Source of the DNA: Mermis nigrescens
Lineage: Eukaryota; Nematoda; Enoplea; Mermithida; Mermithidae
DNA length: 64,000 bases
Direction: 5' to 3'
Assembly (NCBI GenBank): GCA_036768485.1
Contig: JAVLUZ010000512.1
Coordinates: 1 to 64,000 of the forward strand
The first letter of the stretch is position 1. The number at the start of each line of letters is the position of its first letter. The position numbers were made by a program, and so were the translations under genes. Below, piece after piece: positions 1-12,000 of this stretch. Under the pieces are notes generated by a model. That model did not search any database and had not been told where the DNA came from. It saw only the letters and a list, made by a program, of their open reading frames with translations.

Positions 1-225
1 TGCATAGCATTGCATTGCATACATGTAATGGAAGGATCCGCCGCCTAAAGTCAACCGCCCCCACTAAGTCAGTCATAAATTTGTCAACCCCATTCCTTGG
101 GGAAAAATCTTGCGATTTTTTTTGGTCGTTCGTAGGTGCGTTTTTAGGCCATTTGTAAGTGTTTTTTGCCACTTCTGGCCAAAAAGCGAAGGTCATGTAG
201 TCCGCTAACCCCAAATGGTCGACTA
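1..225. other. Repeat-like AT-rich DNA, no gene
   Basis: No coding signal. The segment around 85-215 has the runs of 'ggccatttttgg'-type text that recur in several MITE interiors in this window, so it is probably the remnant of an older element. It begins with a short imperfect tandem of tgcat units (1-22). Confidence 0.4.
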
Positions 226-453
226 CATAGGTGGGCGGCGCGGCACAAAAATTCTGGGGATGTAAGATATTTCAAAGGTCAACAAATTGCCTCAAAAATG
301 GTGATATGGCGAAAAACTCAAAGTTTCTCACCGAGCACTATCCATCAGCATCAGAAAATTGCGAAAAAATCAAAAAAAATTTAAAAATTGAATTTTGCGG
401 GTATTTCGGTTTTCTGGGGGGTGCATACCCCCAAAACCCCCCACCCAGGTATG
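226..453 (+). mobile_element. Family A hAT-type MITE, copy 1
   Basis: Left end CATAGGTGGGCGG and right end CACCCAGGTATG form short terminal inverted repeats. The flanks GTCGACTA and GACGATTA are a degenerate 8-bp duplication (6 of 8 match). The interior has the family landmarks in order: an AAATTCTGGGG block, a TTTCTCACCGAGCACTATCC block, poly-A-rich text and a GGGGGGTGCATACCCCC block. It has no coding capacity. Eight-base duplications with CA...TG ends are typical of hAT elements; this assignment is inference. Confidence 0.8.
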
Positions 454-988
454 GACGATTATTCCAGGTCTAAATTTTGAGCTGTTGCGTACTTAATTGT
501 AAGTATTGAATAAGATTGTCTTTTACTGACAAGAAATAATACTAAACAACAGAAGCCCACATAAAAGACATTTACTAGTAAAGGATTTGAACGAAGGATA
601 ATGTGTTGCATTTGCCCATAAAACATAAAATAAAGTAATTTATAGTCACCGAAAAAATCGCGACTAACCAACGCCTAAATAATTAAGCGGAAAATGTACG
701 TAGCAGTTCAACAAATCAAACTCCCACCCAATGCATGCCGGTTCCGAAATTTGATTCTTGCTACTTTAGGCTCATTCAATTATTTATTAAAGCATTCTTT
801 CAAGTTATCGGAGGGGAATTTAGTTCGAAAAACGTACGTGGTTATACGAAGAGAAGGAATTTAGTATGTCAACGCCATTGTTAGCCATCTTTTATACTGA
901 CTGTGAAAAGAAAATTATATTAGATGGCTTATACACTAAAATCTATCACACTCTACGATAATTCACATTATTCCATGGACGTCACAAG
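454..988. other. AT-rich intergenic DNA, nothing recognised
   Basis: No conserved protein, RNA gene or clear repeat boundary is visible. Short open frames here are random in composition. Confidence 0.5.
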
Positions 989-1262
989 CACAGGTGAGCG
1001 GCGCCAAACAAAGTTAAGAGGGTGCAAGATTTTTTCAAAGGTCAAAAATGGCCTAAAAAATTGTGGTATGGCGAAAAACACCATTTTTCAGCGTTTCTCA
1101 TCGAGCACTATACATTGGCATAAAAAAATTGCGGAAAAAACAAAAATTTCAAAAATTGAGTACTGGGGGGGGTATTTTTGTTTCTAGGGGGGATATTTTT
1201 GTCTCTGGGGGTATTCTGGTTTCTAGGGGAAAGGTGCAAAGCCCGTCCCTAAGCTCCCCCAC

Positions 1263-1598
1263 CACACCTGAGCGTGAGGGGTTTCGGGGGTTGGGAGGTA
1301 TGCACTCCCAGAAACCAAAATACCCCCAAAAACCAAAATACCCCCCAAAACCAAAATACCCCCCAAAACCAAAATACCCCCAGAAACCAAAATACCCCCT
1401 CCCAGAAACCAAAATGCCCCCCCCCCAAATCAATTTTTGAAATTTTTTGTTTTTTCGCAATTTTTTGATCCCAATGGATAGTGCTCGATGAGAAACGTTG
1501 AAAAATGGTGTTTTTTCGCCCTACCACTATTTTTAAGGCCATTTTTTGACCATTGAAAAATCTTGCATCCCCCAGAATTTTCTTGCTGCCCACGTATG
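1263..1598 (-). mobile_element. Family A MITE nested inside another family A MITE
   Basis: It starts CACACCTGAGCG and ends CTGCCCACGTATG, so it lies in opposite orientation to its host. Flanks TCCCCCAC (1255-1262) and CCCCCCAC (1599-1606) are an 8-bp duplication with one mismatch. It is longer than usual (336 bp) because the CCAAAATACCCCC segment is expanded to about five or six tandem units (about 1313-1418). Confidence 0.88.
1313..1418. repeat. 17-18 bp minisatellite inside a MITE
   Basis: Five to six near-identical units of the form CCAAAATACCCCCAAAA in tandem. Other family A copies carry one or two units, so the array expanded after insertion. Confidence 0.85.
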
Positions 1599-1991
1599 CC
1601 CCCCACACCCAGGTATGCTCACAAGTATCAAAGAACCATGAACAGAAAAAAACTTTTGCAATGTTTAGCCATAGCCAATAATATTTGCATGCGTATCGAA
1701 AATGAGAATTTTCGATTTAGATTGGAAATTCGAAGTGAACCTATTAGCTGCAGAAGATGGTCGGTCAAGTATATTTCTTCATTTATGGATCGGTAAACAG
1801 ATCAATGAGAATAAATGTGTACTTACGCGATCTATCCTTATTCCAAGCGTGACATGAAATAGGTCCAAGACCCAAATTGAACGGCTGAACAGGCTGTTGC
1901 ATAGCACGCAATAAATATAATACGAAATTGGCCTCTTTAAAATACAAAACAAGATTTATATTCTATTAGAGGTATGTATAAAGGGCATCAC

Positions 1992-2215
1992 ACAGATGCG
2001 CAGGGGCAGCACTAAAATTCTAAGGTCAAAAAATGGTATTAAAATGGTGGAAAGGCTAGAAACGCAATTTTTCAACGTTGCTCATCGAACACTATCTATT
2101 GGCATCAAAAAATCGCGAAAAAAAACAAAAAATTCCAAAAATTGAATTTTGGGGGGTATTCCGGCTTTGGGGAAGGTATGTTCGGCATTATGGGGGGTAG
2201 ATGCATACTATCCAA
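1992..2215 (+). mobile_element. Degenerate family A MITE
   Basis: Internal landmarks of the family are present (a GGGGCAGCACTAAAATTC block, TTGCTCATCGAACACTATC, a GGGGGGTATT block, a GATGCATAC remnant) but the terminal repeats are eroded and no duplication can be identified. Confidence 0.6.
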
Positions 2216-3380
2216 ACCAAGGTCACGGTCGGCAGGGGAAGGGGTAAAATCTCAGAAATCAAAAGCAGTAAATTTAGTGTACGCAATTTTTTTGCTATTT
2301 AAACAGCTAAAATGGTCAGCATAACTCATAAAACGCTGTTTCGTGGTAATACCGCATTTTGAAAGCATTTTTAGACAATTTCTACTACACCATATCGTTT
2401 TAACACTTAAAAATAAGAAATTGGTCAATTATGGACGCTAATTGACTAGAAAGCACATAAAAGTAATAATCTAACTTTGACATTATTACTGATTTTGTCC
2501 TCTGAATGATGCAGAAAACGTCCCGTCAGCTCAGAATCGCCGGACAGTATATGCCTTTCTAGCTCACCCTTAACCGGGGGGTGGTACCCCCACCTCATCC
2601 CGTGTATATGAACCATCATTTTCGGAATAAATCAGACGACAGATGATAATACAAGGCATTTGGACAAGTGACTCAGCCAGTATACAATCTACGCCTTGGC
2701 ATTATTACTTAGTCCTAACTACAAGTACTTGCACACACTTCACCATGATTTAATTTAAATATGAGCAAAATTTTATTTACATAATTTGAGGCACGTAACA
2801 CTAAAACCGTTAGGAGCATGGCAAAAATAATGGTATTTTTAGTGTCTCTCGGCGTAATCTATAAAATGGAGGCTAAAAATTTCTGGAACACCAAAAAATA
2901 CATGCTCGATTCAAAATACATTATAAGTTTAACAAAAATAATAATTTGACGTATAAAATAACGCCGATTTTACCATTTCAAAGTGAAGCCTTTGGGCTTT
3001 ATGGATGATTGAGAGATAGAAAGATAGAATCCAACCCAGCGCGAAACGTTTAAACTTTTATCATAATTCCTTCTCGATGATCAGCTACTTCATAAAAACT
3101 CCCCATAAATCAAATTTATGACACTATTTAGCATTGTAATCAAAGTAACCTACCGGGTGGGTCACTTTGATCACAAAAATGGTTTTAGAAAAATTAAAAA
3201 TTACACCTTAAAGAAAACTTAGTACAGGTTGCTAAATACTATATACAATAGAAGACATAAGATAGTACAAAACAGTACCACTACGTTCTACTAATCTTTT
3301 GTAGTTCATAGCCCCAATTTACTTAATCCCTCGATATTGAACATATATTCACAACAATTTTTTACCCATTTCGGTCGGAA
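2216..3380. other. AT-rich DNA, nothing recognised
   Basis: No conserved protein or RNA gene visible. A GC-richer stretch near 2560-2600 has a GGGGGGTGGTACCCCC block resembling degenerate MITE ends, but no boundaries can be set. Confidence 0.4.
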
Positions 3381-3382
3381 CC

Positions 3383-3722
3383 ACCGTTTTTTTCCCAGCG
3401 ATTTGGTTGACATTATAGAAAGAAAGAACCCAGAATTTTTTTCCAATTTTTCCGACTTTTTTCCACGCTTTTTGGGAGGTTGTTAAAACGTTTAAAATAG
3501 AGCGCCTGTGTTGAAAAATCAGTGTTTTTTAAGAAGAAAATTTTATGTACAAATGCAATAGCGGTGTTTGATGCACTTTTTGTATAAAAATTTCGCGCTC
3601 TACAAGAAATATCACGATCAGTGTACGTTGTTTATGTTGAAACTTGAATTTCCTTCCTTTAGTAAAGCATTTTAGCCAATTCTGAAGTCGTTTTTGACAA
3701 TTAAAACTATAATTTATCAAAT
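3383..3722. mobile_element. End of a CCACCG TIR element (solo arm)
   Basis: The sequence from 3383, CCACCGTTTTTTTCCCAGCG followed by ATTTGGTTGACA, matches the inverted right end of the TIR element at 37019-42109. No partner end is found nearby, so this is a truncated copy or one arm. The inner boundary is arbitrary. Confidence 0.45.
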
Positions 3723-4080
3723 GGCGCGAAGCGCCAGTAAAATTTTGAAATTTTAGCTCTCTAAATCATTTTTGCATTACAAAAATTGTGCAGAAGGTAA
3801 GGATTTTCAATTGTAGTGGAGTTATAGGACCAGATTATCGATAAAAATGCTGCAATTGGCGCGCGCGGCTCAAACATCAATAACAAGTAAGAATTAAATC
3901 AATTAGGCGCGAAGCTCCGTAAAAATTTTGCAGTTTCACCTCTCTAAAACGCATTTTTGCATTACAAAAACTAACCGAATCCGTGCAGAAGATAAGAATT
4001 TTCAATCGTAGTAAAGTTCTAGATCAAATTGTCGAGAAAAACGCTGCGGCTAAACTTAAGAATATGGTACTTTCGGAAAA
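3721..4080. repeat. Two hairpin-bearing tandem units (~185 bp)
   Basis: Two diverged direct copies, starting at the hairpins GGCGC-GAA-GCGCC (3723-3735) and GGCGC-GAA-GCTCC (3906-3918). Each is followed by AAAATTTTG, 'CTCTCTAAA', 'TTTTTGCATTACAAAAA', 'GTGCAGAAG' and 'ATTTTCAAT' blocks. Related single units occur at 8439-8600 and 14765-14890. Confidence 0.7.
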
Positions 4081-4510
4081 GGTGCAAAACGAATACGGAA
4101 TGCCAAAATTTTTTGCCAAAATGGTGGAACATGATAAATTGAAGCGCGGAAAAAAATTTGGTGAAAATCTGAGCCATACTTGCAAAGTTACAGGCAACTC
4201 TCGATTTGAGTGTTGCGTGGGACGATTGAACGGCTCGATCCAAGGTCTTACACATTTGTCAGAAATAAATAATATGGGCCAAAATTACGGAAGGAAGCAT
4301 AGCAATGAAGGAGAAAAAAGAAAAAAGGCGCGGAAAGCCGTCTGAAATTTTAAAAAACTTAAAAAAAATTTCATATTTTTTTGCATGTTTTTTCGGTTTT
4401 ACTCGATAAGATATACAAAAATCTAATATTTGCTTCTATTATACTCGAGATTAGGCTTAGTATATCTGAAAATGTGTTTCGAGCAGCTTAGGTCGAGGTC
4501 AGCTCCCGCT
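4081..4510. other. AT-rich DNA with one unrecognised open frame
   Basis: A 120-codon open frame (3983-4345, +) runs from the tandem unit into this stretch. Its lysine-rich translation matches nothing I recognise and its start lies in repeat sequence, so I do not call it a gene. Confidence 0.3.
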
Positions 4511-4630
4511 CAGGTCGATGTATTGATGCTTAGGTCGATGTATTGATGCTTAGGTCGATGTATAGATGCTCAGATCGATGTATAGATGCTTAGGTCTATG
4601 TATAGATGCTTAGGTCGATATATAGATGTA
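4511..4630. repeat. 20-bp minisatellite, six units
   Basis: Six consecutive 20-bp units of the form TAGGTCGATGTATAGATGCT with a few substitutions. The array ends 11 bp before a large GC-ended element. Confidence 0.95.
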
Positions 4631-4641
4631 ACTTCGGCTGG

Positions 4642-7600
4642 TAGATCGATCGCGGGGCGACTTTACAATGAGGCTGGGCGGTACTGGGGCTGGAAAAAAA
4701 TCCCCGGCACCGGCCCCAGGCCGGGGCTCATTGAGGCCGGGTTAGACATAGGAAGATATTGTTGCACGAGCAACATGCTTGGGGTGGAGCACCGGAAAGA
4801 AATAATGAGCGACTGCTCCATTCAGTAGTAAATGACAAGCGCAAAGCTAGGTGCACCTTTTCATATCAAGTTTAATTACTATTTATGCCACAAGAAACAA
4901 ATTTAGTCCAGTGTTCCATTGTCTGAATCATCACATAAAGTCCTGTGTCCGCTGCTATTAGCACACTCTATATCATTTGAATCTTCGCTACTGCTACTGC
5001 TGCTGTAGCGATTGGATCAAGCAATAGGTATTGGATGTAATAAATGAGACTATCACACATTCCTATAACGGGGGAGGGGTATTACCCCTCAGGGTCCAAG
5101 ACACAAGTCACCGTCAGACGATTTTTGGTGAAAACCTTTTGAATTTTTTGAACTTAATTTTTTAGTATGGCAAAAGTGTACCTAACTATTAGAATTTCAC
5201 GAAGTGATACATTATTCTAGAATGTGAGCTAGAGTAAATAGATAAACTATCACTATAAAACATGCATGTAATCGCTAAAAACTTTATGAGGGCCCCTCAG
5301 TATACATGTAACGGCTGGAAATCTAGGGTAGGGGTCCCTCGCCATTTTTAGAAGGAGGGGGTTAGCGACTAGATCGGAAATGGTAAAAACACATAAAAAT
5401 AGCCAAAAAAAGCGCAAGTTTTCGCCAAAAAAATGGGAAGGGTGGTCAAATACTTTCTGACTTTCAAGGAAGTTCGGGGCTTCAAAGCGTGGATGAGGGA
5501 TGGCCCATACCCCTGTCACGTATATTTCTTGGTCATTTTCAGGGGAAGGAGGTAAGCGGCTCCATTTTGCAGCCGCTTACCCCCTGAAAATCTTTAACAT
5601 GGTAGAATTTGCAATAAGGAATTCGACACCTTTTTTTACAATTTTTGCTCTTCAAAAATCTTTGTATATGTACAAAGACCAGTCCTGAAACGTCTTTGTA
5701 CATCAGCAAAAATCTTCGCCGAATACAAAAAGACCGTGCTTCTAGATGTGATAATCCGGCCTGAATTTAGTTGATAATATCAGTTCGGCGCGAAGTGCCG
5801 AAATTTTTATGAGCTTTTGATAGAATTCACACATAAAACTCGACTGAGAAAGCTAAAACAACTTGTACTACAAAATCAGAAATATTACAAAAATTGTAAT
5901 ATGCGAATTCGAGTCAATCTTGTAATAAGCAACACTGCGCTTAGAATGGAAAATGGAAAAATGTCAAATTATTCAGAAATCCTAAATGCAGCCAAATACG
6001 CTACTAAAGAAAGGATCGAAAAACTATGTTCTTACCACAATTGAAATCAAGTTTGCTGTTACCATATTAAAATTGTACCACAAAAATTTACATGTACAAA
6101 ACGGTGTTTTTTCGTATTTGCCAAAGATTATTCCTGATCGTACAAGAGACTTTTCAGGACTATCTTTGTACATGCACAAAGATTTTTGGGAAGATTAAAA
6201 CTCTTCTGATATGAAAAGTTGTCTGTCCTATATATCCACAAATGGGCAAAATTTGTATTTAGAATGGAAAAATGTCCACTTTTTAGGCTGCTTCCGACGC
6301 CGTTTTGGAGACAATTTCAGTCAATTTTTGGCGTTCAGAAACCCAGAAATATTAAGCTGCATCAACAAATCAGCAAGATCAAAAGACCCTGTTACCACAC
6401 TAAATCTACTGTATTCTCTTCTCAGTAACACAGTAAATTTAGTGATATTGCAAACTGTGTAAAAGACTTTTGGGGACCATCTTTGTTCTAATGTATATAC
6501 AAAGGTACATCTGTGCAAAAAACGCTGTCACATACTGATAGTTTGCGAAAAATCTGTGTCCATCGTTTGGAAACATATTTATATGATCATAGCTAATAAA
6601 ATTTGTTGAGCTCATTGCAAAGACTCTGTTTCGGAGGTCCTTTGTACAAGCACTGAGAAGCTGCATCTGCTCCGATAGAGTCTGGAACTGCAATGAATAG
6701 TCCAATGACCACTTTCCTGGTCTCTAAATTGGGAACTGCAATGCACTCCCTCTCAACTCTTGACCTTGGGAAACTCTTCGAGACATATTTGGTTTATCGG
6801 ATCGGACGCACTTCGCGGCGTAGTTTACATTCTGCCTACAGTTGACCTCCGATCCTCATAACTTCTTCCACAAGAAACGCGTTTTGAAGCACGCAGATTC
6901 CCGTTCAATTCTCTCTGGCCTCGTAAGAAGTGTTTTTCATAAAAATAGTTTTGCATTTGAAAACGCTACAATTTCAACTAGAAATAGAAGGTATTGAGTC
7001 AATCCCTAAATCTTCAAGCCATAGCTATGAATGAATGAGTTAAAGCATACGTGGGCAGCCTTAAAGAAAATTCTGGAGATTTGAATTTTTTGAAGGATTC
7101 GAAAAAATAGCCTTAAAAATGGTGGTGTCGGTGATAAAAACACCATTTTTCGAGCGTTTCTCATCTATGCACTATCCAGTAGCGTCAAAGAACGCGTGAA
7201 AAAAAACGGAAAAAAAATTTCAAGGGTAGAATTCCTGGAAAGTATTTCAGGATTTCTGGGGGTATTTTGGTTTCTGGGGGGTGCATACTCCCCCGAACCC
7301 CCTCTACCGCCCAGGTGTGTGGTTAAAAGTAGCATTCAGTTTCGATAAGATAAAGTGGAGGAATCGAAAAACATAGATTTTCCTGAACAGCTATTTCAGC
7401 AAAAGCTCATTTCTGCAATGAAGCGAAGTTACGTACAAGGACTAAGCAGAAGCACACAGCTATAATCTAATCAGTGCAGTTCTCCAGATGCTGCCGCTAT
7501 TGCTCATTGATTGGCCGCCGTATCACAGCCTGTACAAAATACGGATCAGACTAAATTTTTTCTTCGCCCCGGCCATTTTTTTGACGTGGCCCGACGCGCG

Positions 7601-7673
7601 GCCCGGATCGGCTGAAAGAATGGCCGGGGATTGCCGGAAATGCTTCTGGGCCGGGGCCCCGGCCGATCGACTC
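4642..7673 (-). mobile_element. Large GC-ended hAT-like element, full-length inverted copy
   Basis: Read in reverse, it runs from the left end near 7673 (GATCGGCCGGGGCCCCGG) to the right end at 4642 (TAGATCGATCGCGGGGCGAC). Removing the nested family A copy at 7046-7321 leaves about 2.75 kb, close to the 2767 bp of the better preserved copy at 42937-45703, with blocks in the same order. It contains GGCGC-type hairpins (for example 5786-5800), CTTTGTACATGTACAAAG-type palindromes (5650-5700, 6160-6185), and a GAGGGGTATTACCCCTC palindrome near 5075. No transposase frame survives. No target duplication is clear. Confidence 0.75.
7046..7321 (+). mobile_element. Family A MITE nested in the large element
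   Basis: Ends CATACGTGGGCAGC and CCGCCCAGGTGTG. Flanks GTTAAAG and GTTAAAAG are the host sequence duplicated, as shown by the uninterrupted copy near 43290, where the same host text is continuous. Confidence 0.85.
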
Positions 7674-7814
7674 GTTTCAGGCCCGGTCAGTCCACCTGTC
7701 CCCTAGGTCGACGGCAATTGGATAACCACATGCGGTTACTGCATTCTGGCTGTTCGAATCTTCATCGCGCCACGAATCAGAAGATGACTTGTTTGAGGTC
7801 GAGAGGGAGGCGGA

Positions 7815-8243
7815 CAGTGATCATGCCATGAAAGATGATCGCGCTCATCACCCTATGGGACGGCACCGATGCGTGTGGCCGCACGTTTGTCGTCGTTCGC
7901 GCGCCATCATCTTTTCTATTCAGCGCCATCGCCCTCATCATCCAGTTAATCTGGCGAGCAGACGGCGTCAATTTGGCTATTAGTAACGCCGTACGCCAGA
8001 GAGAGCGCCTGCGCTCGAGATGCTGGCGCGCTCTCTCTCCGTGAGACATCGCCAGCGGCTAAATTGCAGCCGATCACTGTGATCGCCAGATTAACGGGAT
8101 GATGGAGTTAGGCTAATGAGCGCAGAATAGAAAATGCAGATGATGGCGCACGATGGACGCTGTAATCGCTGCCGGCCACTCACGCCTTCATCTGACATAT
8201 AATCTGGGGATGATGGCGCGTCTGTCTTTCATGGCGACTACTG
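7815..8243. mobile_element. Foldback MITE (CAGTGRTC family), degenerate copy
   Basis: The 429-bp element is one long imperfect inverted repeat. The left arm begins CAGTGATCATGCCATGAAAG and the right arm ends CTTTCATGGCGACTACTG. The centre contains a GCCAGAGAGAGCGCC palindrome. The right flank begins TA and the left flank reads GA, so the expected TA duplication is eroded. The intact sister copy at 39753-40159 supports the boundaries. Confidence 0.82.
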
Positions 8244-8616
8244 TACTGCAAGCCTATAGCTTTTTGTAATATTGATCATAGACGGATGAAATTTTTTCCG
8301 CGACTTAATCAATACGTAACCTGAAGTGCTGAGGAAAAGAATGAGACTCTTCTGAAACTTGCATTTGTTAAGTATTCTCAAAAGTACCACCTTCTTGAAG
8401 TTGCTCCAATCGTTTCGTTATTGATCACAGCAGCTCGCCGAAAAATTTTTGCAGTTTCACTTCTCTAAAACGCATGACATTTTTCGCATTACAAAAGCTA
8501 ACTGAATCCGTTGCAGAAGATGATGATTTTCAATCATGATGTGAAGTTCTGTATCCGGGATTGTCGATAAAAATGCTGCAAATTGGCGGAATTTTTTTCA
8601 ATATGGTTTTGTTCTT
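8244..8616. repeat. Single hairpin-type tandem unit and flank
   Basis: From about 8439 the text matches the ~185-bp units at 3721-4080 (a CCGAAAAATTTTTGCAG block, CTCTAAAACGCAT, ATTACAAAAGCTAAC, GTTGCAGAAG, ATGCTGCAAATTGGCG), although the hairpin itself is damaged here. 8244-8438 shows nothing. Confidence 0.55.
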
Positions 8617-8852
8617 GATTCTCCTCTAAAATACTTGATGTCTGATAGATCGAAGGACGCTGAGTCCAGAAAAAAACCGTTTGGGGGCTGGCAGACGACT
8701 GCGGAGATGGCGGCCGACTTGCAACAAAAACTGCGGGTCTTCCGACCTTCTAAGGGCTCTATCTCCGACCAATCATACGTCGACCGCCTAAACGCTTGTT
8801 GGACTCAGCCCAACCTCGAATTCCATCAGAAAGAATTATTTTTAGGAGAATC
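8617..8852. repeat. Long imperfect palindrome, copy 1
   Basis: Left arm GATTCTCCTCTAAAAT with TCTGATAGATCGAAGGACG; right arm CATCAGAAAGAATT to TTTTTAGGAGAATC. Corresponds to the better-preserved palindrome at 14509-14744. Sequence just downstream (8870-8950) is the reverse complement of 14400-14500, so the two copies are in opposite orientation. Confidence 0.75.
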
Positions 8853-9009
8853 AGTGACAAAAAAATTTTGAAGCAAAAAAATTAATGCAAAAAATTCTGC
8901 TAAACCCAATTTTTAACGATCACCGCCTTACAGTTCTGACGTTAACAAAGCCGAAGCAGGGGTGCAAATCGATTCATCACGGTTATTATTTTAGACTTGC
9001 AGCGTTCGA

Positions 9010-12000
9010 GTGGTATCGACCGGCGCCCGGCCCCGCCCCAGGACATCCCCGGCCAGTACTACAGCATCTCGCTCCCGACACGGGTGAAGTCAAAAATATG
9101 GCGGGGGCCGGGGAATAAAAATTAGTGTAATTCGTATTTTTGTACAGGCTGTGATATCAGCACTTGTATTTATCAATGAGACAAGTGTTAGGTGCGAGAA
9201 CTTCTGTACTGAGTTAGACCATACTGTATACTTATACTTCGGTCTTCTATATTGCTTTGCTACTGTGTATAGCCGAAGTTTTACTGAGATAAATATTCAG
9301 GGAAAATCTGCATGTTTTCGATTTCTCCAACTTTGAATTATTTTAACGAATATAGCTACGCTCAACTTATTCATTCATGCTGGTGGCGAAAAGATTTTAG
9401 AGTTGACAAATACGTTCTATTTATTGAGTTGCAGGTGTACATTTCAGCTTGGGCTATTCTTACTGCAAAAACACGTTTACATTTGATTGGAATGGGAACG
9501 CGTCAATGCTTCACGCAGCTGTACGTTCCTTGTGTAAAAACAAGTTATTAGGACCGAGGTTAATTATCGGCGAATGTAAACTGCTAGCATGAAATTGCGT
9601 TCGATCCGATAAACTAAAGTGTCTCTAAATAGTTTCTTAAAAGGTCCCAGTTGAGGTGAGGGTGAAATCCCAAATTGAGAGGAACCAGAAAATTAAGTGG
9701 TGGACTATTACTAGCCGACTCTATTTTGTTGTTCGCTACTGTCATATGTAAAGTAAGACCCAAGCTGGTTCAAATGATCTTAATGATTTTTATCGAGATC
9801 TTTGACTTTTGACGTATGTACCATTTAGCTAATTTTTTGGTTTCACATCGCCACATCTACTAATACGTCTCATCTAAATGCGAGCGTTTACTAAATTTGA
9901 CGTATTTCCATTTCAAATACAAATTTTGCTAATTTCAAAAGATGCACAGGACAGAATAATTTTTCATATCGGAGCGAAGCGTCGAAAAATTCTTGCGATT
10001 ACTGCACCATTTCACAGTTCTTATTCCGCTAAAAATGCCTTTTTGTTGACATGCGACAAAAGATTAGCCCTGAAACGTCATTGTACATCGGGAAAACTTC
10101 CTTGGTGAATACAAACAGCACTGTACTGCTACATGCAAACTTTTGTATACTTCAATCAGTGGCACAGTAACGATTTCAGTGTGGCAAAACACAGTTTCTC
10201 GATCCTTAGCTAGTGTATTCGGCTACTTTATTGCGGTACCTTCTAGCAATATTTTGACTATACCATTATTCCATTCTAAGCGCTAGTGTCGTTATTACAA
10301 GCATTTAATTCGCAAATTACACATTTTTAGAATCCATTTTCGATATATGTAGGCACAAGCTCTTTTAGCTTTCCCAGTCGAGCGCTATGTGAATTCATCG
10401 GAAATTATCAAAACTTCGGCACTTCGCCCGAACTGACCTCATCAACTGAAATTCAGGCCGAATTATCACATTAGAAGCACGGTCTTCAATATTCGACAGA
10501 TTTTTATGATGTTCAAAGATGTTTCAGGACCGTATTTGTACACATACAAGGATTTTGAAGAACCGCAAAATGCTAAAAGGTGTAGAATTCCTTATTGCAA
10601 ATTCTACCAGCTTAAAGATTGTTCAGGGGGTAAGTGACTGCAAAAATGGAGCCGCTTACCACCCTCACCTTTTGAAATGGCCGAGACCACTATCCACGCC
10701 ATGACAAGGGGTACAGGCCATCCCCATCACACGGTTTGAAGCCCCGACTTCATGAAAGTCAGAAAATATTTGTTACCATCACTTCCCCATTTTTTGGCGA
10801 AAACCTGCGCTTTTTTGGCTATATTTCATGTGTTCTTGCCATTTTTGATCTAGTCGCTAGCATCTCTCCTTCTAAAAATGGCGAGGGACCCCTACCCTAC
10901 AGAATTTCCAGCCATCCCTTCTCATTCAGAGGGAGCCTCATAAAGCTACGGGCGATTACGCCTGCATGTTTCTCATATGTCATAGCTTCTCTTTTTCAAT
11001 TTCAAGCCATATTCTACAACAATGTATCACTTTGCGAACATGCTAACAGTCAGGCGTACTTTGCCATACTAAAAGCCAGGTTCAAAAAAACGAAAAGGTC
11101 TTCACCAAAAATCGTCTGACAGCGAACTTGTCTTTTAGACCCTGAGGGGGTAATACCTCCCCTATAAAGCCATGCTGGAATGTCTCCTTCTATAACATCC
11201 AACACCTGTTGCATCCAGCTGCTACACAAGCAGCAGCAGTAGCGAAGACTCCAACGATATCGAGTGAAGCTATCACTGCTGCAACGCATAGACACAACCG
11301 ATGATTCAGACAATGAAACGCTGGACTAAATTTGCATCTTCTGTAAGGCTAGCATAGTAATAAAACTTGATATGAAAAGGCACCTAACTTGCGCTACCCC
11401 TGCCATTTACTGCAGAATGGAGCGATGTCAGCCTAGTGATCGGACCTAGGAGCACTTTTGGACCCCTCGGCTCGGCCGAGGCCGAGGCCGAGGCCGAGGG
11501 TAATGCCGAGGGTCAAGCTTATATACCTATACCCATAAATAGTGCTCTTAGAATATTTTGTATGCACATGAGCTAGAGAATAATCGTAATATTGAACGCT
11601 TTATCGAATGTCATTTTCAATAATAGTAGATTAAATGTGTGAAGGATTTATTGAATAAAGTCAGCAGAATGAAAGCATACTTAATTTAACAAGTTGCCGT
11701 TGAAGACTTGGAAAAGTTAATAAAGAATATGGCTGAACAAGCACTTAAAAACTTTTATTACTATAAATAAATAAGAAAACAGTGTCAAAGAAATAAACGA
11801 ACAAACGAAATAAGCTACACAAGTAAAGACAGAACCGTAGCCATTGTTGTGCTCGCTTTTGCAGTAATGCATGTTTAAACACGCTTTTCAGTCATCCAAT
11901 TCTGGTGTGGTAGGTAATATGACGGAAACTGCACTGTACTTTCCGATCAGTTTTCCAAGGTCCAGAGTTGAGGGAAGGGTGAAATCCCAAAATGGGGGAC

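Larger units (their letters stand above)
989..1617 (+). mobile_element. Family A MITE, interrupted by a second family A copy
   Basis: The left end is CACAGGTGAGCGG and the right end CACACCCAGGTATG. Flanks GTCACAAG (981-988) and CTCACAAG (1618-1625) match at 7 of 8 bases, which ties the two halves together across a nested insertion at 1263-1598. The left half carries the usual CGTTTCTCATCGAGCACTAT landmark. Confidence 0.85.

Noticed and set aside
1063..1608. Overlapping open frames rich in Pro-Lys-Tyr or Gly-Phe-Trp repeats
   Set aside because: They are translations of the CCAAAATACCCCC minisatellite inside a MITE, open on both strands.
3983..4345. 120-codon plus-strand open frame
   Set aside because: Begins in a tandem repeat unit; no recognisable domain, no splice or promoter context. 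Could not be supported as a gene.
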